Origin: UBA6115 sp964534515
GTDB taxonomy: Bacteria; Bacillota; Clostridia; Christensenellales; Aristaeellaceae
Length of the DNA: 8,353 bases
NCBI GenBank assembly: GCA_964534515.1
Contig: CAZHPW010000096.1
Span: forward strand, 1 to 8,353
Direction: 5' to 3'
Numbering within the stretch: the stretch's first letter is position 1; the number at the start of each line of letters is the position of its first letter. Below are positions 1 through 5,972 of this stretch, piece by piece. A program made the translations under genes and the position numbers. The notes below the pieces were generated by a model. That model was not told the origin of the DNA. It searched no databases and saw only the letters and a program-made list of their open reading frames with translations.

Positions 1-140
1 TGGCCATCATCTGGATGCTTCTTGAAAGCCCGGACCTGGCCATCACGGAAGCGGCGGTTGGCGCCGGAATCACCAGCGTCCTGTTTTTTGTGACGCTCAA
101 GAAGATTCACGCCATCAAAGGAGAGCGCGACCATGAGTAA
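1..140 (+). CDS. MbhD-like (DUF4040) membrane subunit, C-terminal fragment
   Basis: Partial gene; its 5' end lies outside the window. The frame read from base 3 gives 45 residues and stops at TAA 138-140. The fragment has a hydrophobic helix carrying the motif SPDLAITEAAVGAG, followed by a second hydrophobic stretch and a short charged tail. A P-D-x-A-x-T-E-A-A-x-G-A-G motif is typical of the MbhD/DUF4040 family, which corresponds to part of the C-terminal region of MrpA and is a membrane subunit of Mrp antiporters and membrane-bound hydrogenases. The next gene, an MbhE-MnhB fusion, is its usual neighbour, and the reading frames overlap by 8 bases. That the protein is MbhD-like is well supported by motif and context. 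Its full length and the upstream genes cannot be seen. Confidence 0.82.
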   Translation, partial: AIIWMLLESPDLAITEAAVGAGITSVLFFVTLKKIHAIKGERDHE

Positions 141-1149
141 ACGCAGACACGATTGGGAGCAGCGCCCGCAAGCCCGCATTAAGAAATGGTTCCTGGATGG
201 TTATTCCGCGCTGGATGATGAAATCATCAATCAAATCAATGTTAAAACCCCCGACCCCATCAACGACGCGGTGCTGGACGCCCACAGGGAAGAGATTGAC
301 GAGCACCGCCATGACAGAAACCTGTTGATGGAACGGATGGAGAGCCAGAATGTCCGCTCCTGGATGAATACCCGCGGGCGTAAGGCCATCTCCCGTATTT
401 ATGTGACCTTGTCGGTCATCCTGGCCATCCTGATGATTTTCTTCCTGCTGGAGACTGTGGCTGCGATGCCGCGCTTTGGCTCCGCCACAACCCCCGGTGT
501 CAATGAGGTCTCTGCCCGGTACATTGAAAAAGGCCTGGTGGAAACCGGCGCTGTCAACATTGTTGCCGGCATGATTTTGGACTACCGTGCCTTTGACACC
601 CTGGGCGAGTCCACCGTTCTCTTTATCGCGGCCAGCGCTGTTTTGATTTTGCTGCGCATTGACCGCAACAAGGACGGCAGCCCGGTGATGGAGCTGATTG
701 CCGAGGAATCAGACGACCGCCATTACGAGCCCCGCACCGACCGCATCCTGCAAGGCGCCGCGAAGGTGCTGGTGCCCATCATCTTCCTGTTTGGTATTTA
801 CATCATATTAAACGGCCACTTATCCCCCGGCGGCGGCTTCTCCGGCGGGGCCATCATCAGCGCGGGATTGATTCTGTACCTGGATGCCTTTGGCTTTGAA
901 AAGGCCGGACGCTTCTTCACCTACAAGACCTTCTCCTGGGTCAGCTTTATCTCCCTTTCCTTCTACGCCCTTGCCAAGACCTATTCCTTCTACATGGGCG
1001 CCAATGGCATGGAGAGCGGCATCCCGCTGGGCATTCCCGGAGCCATCCTTTCAAGCGGCTTGATTATGCCCTTGAACATTGCGGTTGGCATGGTGGTTGC
1101 CTGCACGATGTATATCTTCTATGCCCTCTTCCGCAAAGGCGGGCTGTGA
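133..1149 (+). CDS. mbhE: Fused MbhE-MnhB (MrpB-like) subunit of Mrp/Mbh-type antiporter complex
   Basis: A 338-residue membrane protein with three parts. Residues 1-85 are hydrophilic and highly charged, with no signal peptide. Residues about 88-178 look like MbhE: a transmembrane helix at 90-108, then a second with the conserved pattern NIVAGMILDYRAFDTLGES (142-160) and the hydrophobic stretch to 175. Residues about 203-335 look like MnhB/MrpB, with the signature SPGGGFSGGAI (231-241) and roughly four membrane helices. In Pyrococcus Mbh these are separate subunits (MbhE and MbhF), so this is a fusion. MbhE resembles the end of MrpA, and MnhB is a small membrane subunit of the Na+/H+ antiporter module. 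The start at 133 is supported by AAAGGAGAG at 117-125, 7 bases upstream, and by the 8-base overlap (ATGAGTAA) with the preceding gene, which suggests translational coupling. The role of the N-terminal extension is unknown. Confidence 0.88.
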   Translation: MSKRRHDWEQRPQARIKKWFLDGYSALDDEIINQINVKTPDPINDAVLDAHREEIDEHRHDRNLLMERMESQNVRSWMNTRGRKAISRIYVTLSVILAILMIFFLLETVAAMPRFGSATTPGVNEVSARYIEKGLVETGAVNIVAGMILDYRAFDTLGESTVLFIAASAVLILLRIDRNKDGSPVMELIAEESDDRHYEPRTDRILQGAAKVLVPIIFLFGIYIILNGHLSPGGGFSGGAIISAGLILYLDAFGFEKAGRFFTYKTFSWVSFISLSFYALAKTYSFYMGANGMESGIPLGIPGAILSSGLIMPLNIAVGMVVACTMYIFYALFRKGGL

Positions 1150-1152
1150 GAT

Positions 1153-1157
1153 GGAGG
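1153..1157 (+). promoter_or_regulatory. Ribosome binding site deciding the mrpC start
   Basis: GGAGG lies 5 bases before ATG 1163. It favours that start over the in-frame ATG codons at 1151, which would overlap this site, and 1079, which would run well back into the mbhE gene. Confidence 0.7.
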
Positions 1158-1162
1158 TAAGT

Positions 1163-1537
1163 ATGTGGCAATTGCTGTATGAAAACTTGGAGCAAACTGT
1201 CTCCGTCATTCTGTTTGGTATCGGGTTTACCATCCTGCTGCTGCAGAGAAACCTGATTCGCAAGATTATCGGTCTGAACATCATGGATACCGCGGTTTAT
1301 CTGTTTCTGGCTTCCATGGGCTACATCAGCGGCAGAAAAGCCCCCATTGTGGTGGATGGCGTGACTGAAGTCGCCGCCTATATCAACCCCATCCCGGCCG
1401 GTCTGGTGCTGACAGGCATCGTCGTCTCGGTCAGCTTTACCGGCATCATGCTGGCTTTGACCGTTCGCCTCTACCGCCGCTACCGGACGCTGGATATTGA
1501 CGCGATTATGTTGCTTGCAAAGGGGGAAGACGCATAA
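1163..1537 (+). CDS. mrpC: MrpC/MnhC (NuoK-like) antiporter subunit
   Basis: A 124-residue protein, the usual size for MrpC/MnhC/MbhG, the NuoK-like small subunit of Mrp antiporters and Mbh-type complexes. Three membrane helices are visible at about 11-27, 31-54 and 80-102. Family-like patterns are NLIRKIIGLNIMDTAVYLF (30-48) and NPIPAGLVLTGIVVS (75-89), matching the D-P-L-P-x-A-L-V-L-T-A-I-V-I consensus of MnhC. The short C-terminus is charged and cytoplasmic or peripheral. The ATG at 1163 is preferred because GGAGG sits 5 bases ahead of it; an ATG at 1151 would add only four residues, and one at 1079 would add 28 and overlap the mbhE gene. The stop codon at 1535-1537 directly abuts the next start. 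It sits between MnhB and the MrpD-like gene, the standard order in mrp and mbh operons. Confidence 0.9.
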   Translation: MWQLLYENLEQTVSVILFGIGFTILLLQRNLIRKIIGLNIMDTAVYLFLASMGYISGRKAPIVVDGVTEVAAYINPIPAGLVLTGIVVSVSFTGIMLALTVRLYRRYRTLDIDAIMLLAKGEDA

Positions 1538-3034
1538 ATGAGCATCGTTCATAATTTCCCCTTCTTTAGCATCCTCCTGTGCATGGCGGCCGGCATCCTC
1601 ACCTCCATGCTCAAGCAGAAAGCCGCCAAGTGGGTGACCTTCTTCGTGTCCGGTGCCGTCCTTGTGATGAGCATCTTTACTTTGAACCTGACCACCCAGC
1701 TGGACAACGCCTATCCCTTCATGATGGGCCATTTCCCGGCGCCCTGGGGCAACGAAATCCGCATCGGACGCCTGGAAGCCATCATGGCGACCGGTTTCTC
1801 CGCGGTGCTTTTCCTCTCGGTTATAGCGGGCTTCTATCATTCTCCCGCTTTTGTGTCTGAGCAGAAGACCAACCTTTACTGCATCATGGTGGACCTGGCC
1901 CTGGCCGCAGTCCAGGTGCTGCTGTACACCAATGACCTGTTCACCGTATACGTCTTCATTGAAATTATGACCATCGCCTCCTGCGCGCTGGTGCTGGTGC
2001 GTCAAAACGGCCATACCCTGGTCGCCATCACCCGGTATATGATTATGCACCTGTTCGGCTCCGGTCTGCTGCTATTGGGCATTTCCATGCTCTACGGCAT
2101 CACCGGCCACCTGCTGATGGAACCCTTGAAGGTGACCATCACAGGCATGATTGAATCCGGCCAGTACACAGGGCCTCTGGTGGTTGTAATCGCCCTGATT
2201 ACCGCCGGCCTTGGCATCAAGAGCGCGATGTTCCCCTTCCATGGCTGGGCGCCGGATACCTATGCCTTCGCCCCGCCCATGAGCAGCGCCTTGCTGTCGG
2301 GCATCATCGGCAAAGCTTATATCTTCGTGCTGATTAAGTTCTATTACCGCGTTGTGGGCATTGATTTTATTGTAGCCCAGGGCATCACCACCTTCCTGTT
2401 CTACGCGGGCATCGCCGGGATGATTATCGGCTCGGTGATGGCCATTTTCCAGCGTGACATTAGGCGGATGATTGCCTACTCTTCCGTCGCGCAGATTGGC
2501 TACATCTACATGGGCATCGGCATGGGTACCACAGCGGGCGTTGAAGCCGCCGTTTTCCAGATGCTGGTGCACTCTGTGGTCAAGTCTCTGCTGTTCCTGT
2601 CCACATACGAACTCATCAATGTCTCCGGAGACAGAAAACGCTTTCATTTCCTGCATGGCGCGGGCTACCGCAATGTGCCGGCCGGCATCGTGTTCACCCT
2701 GGCCTGTATGAGCATGGTGGGCATCCCCTTTACGGGCGGCTTCATTGTCAAATTAAACCTGGCCATTTCCGGCATGGTTTTTGGCGGAGCGATGCGTGCC
2801 CTTGTCCTGATTGCTTTGGCTGTCAGCACACTGCTAAACGCCGTATATTTCCTGCACACGGTGGTGTCCATCTACCGCAGGCCGCCCAGTGACGCGGTCT
2901 ATCCCGAGGTTGAAAAGATGCCCGGATATGTCGCCGCCGCGCTTGGCTTTTCCGCTCTGATTATTGTGTTCCTGGGTATCGCGTCCGAGCCCATTATGAA
3001 GATTATCGAAAAAGGATTACAGACATTTGCCTGA
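1538..3034 (+). CDS. mrpD: MrpD-like proton-conducting antiporter subunit (first of four)
   Basis: A 498-residue polytopic protein of the proton-conducting transporter family (NuoL/M/N, MrpA/D, MbhH). The channel residues expected from complex I are present: E142 in TM5 (VFIEIMT), K228 in TM7 (GIKSAMFPFHGW), K259 in TM8 (GIIGKAY), K349 in a later helix (HSVVKSLLF) and K405 in TM12 (GGFIVKLNL). The helix preceding IRRMIAYSSVAQIGY (308-322) is also typical. It follows mrpC directly, with the TAA at 1535-1537 immediately before the ATG, the place MrpD or MbhH occupies in mrp and mbh operons. AGGGGGAAG at 1521-1529 is the likely ribosome site. The TM7-TM8 loop (PDTYAFAPPMSSALLSG) differs from those of the three downstream paralogues. 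It probably moves H+ or Na+ through the membrane; the ion cannot be told from sequence. Confidence 0.9.
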   Translation: MSIVHNFPFFSILLCMAAGILTSMLKQKAAKWVTFFVSGAVLVMSIFTLNLTTQLDNAYPFMMGHFPAPWGNEIRIGRLEAIMATGFSAVLFLSVIAGFYHSPAFVSEQKTNLYCIMVDLALAAVQVLLYTNDLFTVYVFIEIMTIASCALVLVRQNGHTLVAITRYMIMHLFGSGLLLLGISMLYGITGHLLMEPLKVTITGMIESGQYTGPLVVVIALITAGLGIKSAMFPFHGWAPDTYAFAPPMSSALLSGIIGKAYIFVLIKFYYRVVGIDFIVAQGITTFLFYAGIAGMIIGSVMAIFQRDIRRMIAYSSVAQIGYIYMGIGMGTTAGVEAAVFQMLVHSVVKSLLFLSTYELINVSGDRKRFHFLHGAGYRNVPAGIVFTLACMSMVGIPFTGGFIVKLNLAISGMVFGGAMRALVLIALAVSTLLNAVYFLHTVVSIYRRPPSDAVYPEVEKMPGYVAAALGFSALIIVFLGIASEPIMKIIEKGLQTFA

Positions 3035-3040
3035 TATCTC

Positions 3041-3047
3041 AAGGAGG
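3041..3047 (+). promoter_or_regulatory. Strong Shine-Dalgarno site for the second antiporter gene
   Basis: AAGGAGG lies 9 bases before ATG 3057 in the 22-base gap after the preceding stop. It fixes the start of a gene whose frame is broken further on by the N run. Confidence 0.75.
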
Positions 3048-3056
3048 TTTACCTGA

Positions 3057-4495
3057 ATGGAAGGGATTCTTTTACTGGTCGCCATTCTCCTGCCCGCGGT
3101 TGGTTCACTCCTGTTGACCTTTATGCCCTGGTTGAACCAGAGCAGGAAGGACAGAAACGTGTTCGTGGCCGCCATTCTGCTGCTGGAGTGCGTGGTTGTG
3201 CTGCTGGTCGCCTTTGACGCCCAAAGGACCATTGTTCTGTTTGAAATGACGGAGNNNNNNNNNNGCTCATGTGGACCATCTCGGGGTTCTTCTCCTTTGA
3301 GTACATGAAGCATGAGCAGAACGAGAAAACGTACTACGCCTTCTACCTGATGACGTTGGCGGCCCTCATGGCGCTGACCCTGTCTGGCACGATGGTGACC
3401 ATGTACCTCTTCTTTGAGTTCATGACCTTCATTTCCGTTCCCCTGGTCCTGCACAGCCGGTCCAAGGAAGCGGTCGCGGCGGGTATTAAGTACCTCATTT
3501 ACTCGGTTGCCGGCGCTACGATGGGCCTTCTTGGCATCTTCATGCTCACCCCCAACATCTCTTCCCCCTACTTTGTGGAGGGGGGCTCCCTGTTGGTGAA
3601 TAACCTCAACGTATCCACCACCGCCATGCAGGTGGTTGTCCTGGTGACCATCATTGGCTTTGCGACCAAAGCCGGTATGTTCCCCATGCACGGCTGGCTG
3701 CCCACCGCTCACCCGGTTGCGCCCGCCCCTGCGAGTGCGGTTTTATCCGGCGTTATCACCAAAGCCGGCGTCCTGGCGATTTTCCGCATGATTTTCTATG
3801 TCATCGGCCCGGACTTCATCCGCGGCACTTGGGTGCAGTGGACCTTGCTTGGCTGCGCGGCCATCACGGTGTTCATGGGCTCCATGCTAGCACTCAGGGA
3901 GAAGGCCCTGAAAAAACGCCTGGCCTACTCCAGCGTGTCCCAGGTCAGCTACGTTTTGGCCGGCCTGTTTATCCTGGACACCATGGCGCTTGACGGCGCG
4001 CTGCTGCAGCTGGTCTTCCACGCGCTTACCAAGGACGCGCTCTTCCTCTGCGCCGGCGCCATCATCTACAAGACCGGCATTACCCGTGTGGACGAGATGC
4101 AGGGAATTGGAAAGAGCATGCCCTGGACCATGTGGATGTTTACCATCTGCGCGATTTCACTGGTTGGTATCCCGCCCCTGGGCGGCTTCATCGCCAAGTG
4201 GTACATCGCCGAGGGCGCCCTGGTCTCCGGCACCACCGTGTTTAGTTGGCTTATCCCGATTGTGCTGCTCATCTCCGCCATGCTGACTGCAGGCTACCTG
4301 TTGCCGCCCGCTGTCTCCGCCTTCTTTGGCGGCATGGCCCATGGCGAGTCCGTTTCCATCCACAGGGAAAAATTGACCCCCTCCCTGACGATGATTATCC
4401 CCATTTTCATCCTGACCCTGGCCATTGCCCTGCTGGGTGTTTTCCCCGGGCAGATGATTAATGTGTTTACCTCCCTTGCAGATTCACTGTTTTGA
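3057..4495 (+). CDS. MrpD/NuoM-like antiporter subunit (second of four), interrupted by assembly gap
   Basis: One gene drawn across a 10-N run. The 5' piece (3057-3254, 66 residues) contains the first two membrane helices. The 3' piece (codons from 3266 to TGA 4493-4495) carries the rest in a different frame. Channel residues in the 3' piece, counted from Met at 3269, are E50 in TM5 (LFFEFMTF), K134 in TM7 (ATKAGMFPMHGWLP), K165 in TM8 (GVITKAG), K255 (FHALTKDALF) and K310 in TM12 (GGFIAKWYI). The motif KKRLAYSSVSQVSYVL is also typical. Aligned by eye to the paralogue at 4514, about 20 residues are missing at the N run, which would give a normal length near 495. The frame break is thus most likely an assembly artefact, not a pseudogene. 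The loop AHPVAPAPASAVLSG nearly matches that of the fourth paralogue at 5973. Confidence 0.85.
3255..3264. other. Assembly gap (10 N) inside a coding gene
   Basis: Ten undetermined bases. Coding frames on the two sides differ by an amount that the drawn length cannot reconcile. Restoring the frame needs a gap length equal to 2 modulo 3. Alignment with the paralogue (residues 61-81 of the protein encoded at 4514-5959) predicts about 59 missing bases, which fits that rule. The run of 10 is therefore probably a placeholder. Confidence 0.9.
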
Positions 4496-4513
4496 TGTAG
4501 TGAAAGGACAGAT

Positions 4514-5959
4514 ATGATTCTCCTTTTGGCCATCCTTTTGCCGGTTGTTTTTGGGGCATTGCTGCCGGCAATCAAGCTTCCCCAAAAAGCGCGCAATGTC
4601 TACCTGCTGGTTGTCAGTCTGGCAACCAGTGTGTTGGCCGCGCTTGCCATCTTCTCAGACATCCAGGCAGTGGAGTTGATTCGGTTTAATGAAAAGCTGA
4701 GCATCGCCCTTTACCTGGATGACCTGGGGCGTGTGTTTGTGGCTGTCATCGCCGTACTCTGGCCGCTGTCCATGGTGTACGCGACCGTTTATATGAAGAA
4801 CGCGGAGAAACAGAACTCCTTCTTCACCTTCTTCCTGATGAGTTATGGCGTCACCCTGGGCATCGCGATGAGCCGCAACCTCCTCACCCTGTATGTCTTC
4901 TATGAGATGATGACCCTCTCCACCCTGCCCCTGGTGATGCATGGCGGCAGCCAGAAGTCCATCCGCGCGGGTTTGAAATACCTGTATTACTCCCTGGGCG
5001 GCTCTGCCTTCGCCTTCATCAGCCTGGTTTACCTGGTTTATTTTGGCGGCACGACGGAGTTTATGCCCGGCGGTTTGTTCACCGGTGTCGCGGTGGCGCA
5101 CACCAGCCAGCTGCGCATTGGCTACCTGCTGAGCTTCTTTGGCTTCAGTGTGAAAGCCGCCGTCTTCCCCTTACATGATTGGCTGCCGGACGCCTCGGTC
5201 GCGCCGACCCCGGTCACCGCCTTACTGCATGCGGTCGCGGTTGTTAAGTCCGGCGTTTTCGCCGTCATCCGCGTGACCTATTTCAGCTTTGGCATCAGTG
5301 TCTTAAAAGGCAGCTACGCCCAGTATATCCCCCTAGCTTTATCCGCCTTTACCATCGTGTACGGCTGCACTATGGCGCTAAAGGAAAAACACCTCAAACG
5401 CCGCTTGGCCTATTCCACCGTCTCAAACCTGTCTTACATCGTTTTTGGCTGCATGCTGATGACCTCGGACGGTTTGACAGCCGGTTTGATGCACCTGGTA
5501 TTCCATGCGGTGATGAAAATTACCCTCTTCTTCGCTTCAGGCATCTACAACCAAAACGCCAACGCCTATTATGTGGATCAGTTGCGCGGCCTTGCCCGCA
5601 AGCTCCCTGTCTTGACCGCCATCTTTACCCTAGGCGCCCTGGCGATGACCGGTATTCCCCCGCTGATTGGTTTTGTAAGCAAATGGTACCTGGCGCTTGC
5701 CGCGGTCAACGCCGGCGGGCTCCTGCCCTTGCTGGGCGTGCTCGCCCTGCTGGCCAGCGCGGTATTGACAGCCATTTATCTGATTGTCCCAGCGGTTACG
5801 ATGTACTCCAGGCCGCTGAGCGAAGAAAGAATTGTTCAGCCCGTGCAGCTTGGCTACAAGGTAACCATGGCAACATTGACCGTCGTGATGCTTGGGCTGA
5901 GTTTCTTCACTAAGCCTTTGATTGATTTCCTGATGCGTACCGCATCCATGACAGTGTAA
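4514..5959 (+). CDS. MrpD/NuoN-like proton-conducting antiporter subunit (third of four)
   Basis: A 481-residue polytopic protein of the proton-conducting transporter family. The channel residues are E131 in TM5 (YVFYEMMTL), K214 in TM7 (FSVKAAVFPLHDWLP), K245 in TM8 (AVVKSGVFAV), K335 (FHAVMKITLFF) and K390 in TM12 (IGFVSKWYL). LKRRLAYSTVSNLSYI (294-309) is the usual conserved stretch. The TM7-TM8 loop DASVAPTPVTALLHA differs from those of the other three paralogues, so this is an older, separate branch and not a recent tandem copy. AAGGA at 4504-4508 lies 5 bases before the start, within an 18-base intergenic space. Like its neighbours it probably forms one ion-translocation channel in the membrane. 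Family assignment is firm; whether it is closest to NuoM, NuoN or MrpD cannot be decided by eye. Confidence 0.88.
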   Translation: MILLLAILLPVVFGALLPAIKLPQKARNVYLLVVSLATSVLAALAIFSDIQAVELIRFNEKLSIALYLDDLGRVFVAVIAVLWPLSMVYATVYMKNAEKQNSFFTFFLMSYGVTLGIAMSRNLLTLYVFYEMMTLSTLPLVMHGGSQKSIRAGLKYLYYSLGGSAFAFISLVYLVYFGGTTEFMPGGLFTGVAVAHTSQLRIGYLLSFFGFSVKAAVFPLHDWLPDASVAPTPVTALLHAVAVVKSGVFAVIRVTYFSFGISVLKGSYAQYIPLALSAFTIVYGCTMALKEKHLKRRLAYSTVSNLSYIVFGCMLMTSDGLTAGLMHLVFHAVMKITLFFASGIYNQNANAYYVDQLRGLARKLPVLTAIFTLGALAMTGIPPLIGFVSKWYLALAAVNAGGLLPLLGVLALLASAVLTAIYLIVPAVTMYSRPLSEERIVQPVQLGYKVTMATLTVVMLGLSFFTKPLIDFLMRTASMTV

Positions 5960-5964
5960 GGAGG
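5958..5964 (+). promoter_or_regulatory. Shine-Dalgarno site overlapping upstream stop
   Basis: AAGGAGG overlaps the TAA stop (5957-5959) of the preceding gene and lies 8 bases before ATG 5973. This arrangement suits reinitiation by ribosomes finishing the upstream gene, which would help keep the last two subunits in balance. Confidence 0.65.
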
Positions 5965-5972
5965 ATGAGCAG

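Noticed and set aside
1079..1162. Extended N-terminus of the MrpC-like protein
   Set aside because: The extra 28 residues overlap the end of the MbhE-MnhB gene and do not look like MrpC. ATG 1163 has a well-placed GGAGG.
1064..2050. Long minus-strand open frame (328 residues) opposite the mrpC and mrpD genes
   Set aside because: Its product is rich in His, Gln, Gly and Asp, as expected from the antisense of membrane-protein codons. It lies wholly under well-supported genes and resembles no family I recognise.
3017..3712. Minus-strand open frame crossing the N run
   Set aside because: It is a shadow of the second antiporter gene. It contains undetermined residues and has the same antisense composition; the apparent length depends on the placeholder N bases.
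3057..4495. Second antiporter gene as a pseudogene
   Set aside because: The only defect coincides with the N run. Both sides are otherwise intact and conserved, including all channel residues.
4655..5101. Minus-strand open frame of 148 residues
   Set aside because: It is antisense to the third antiporter gene, with the His/Gln/Gly-rich shadow composition and no family match.
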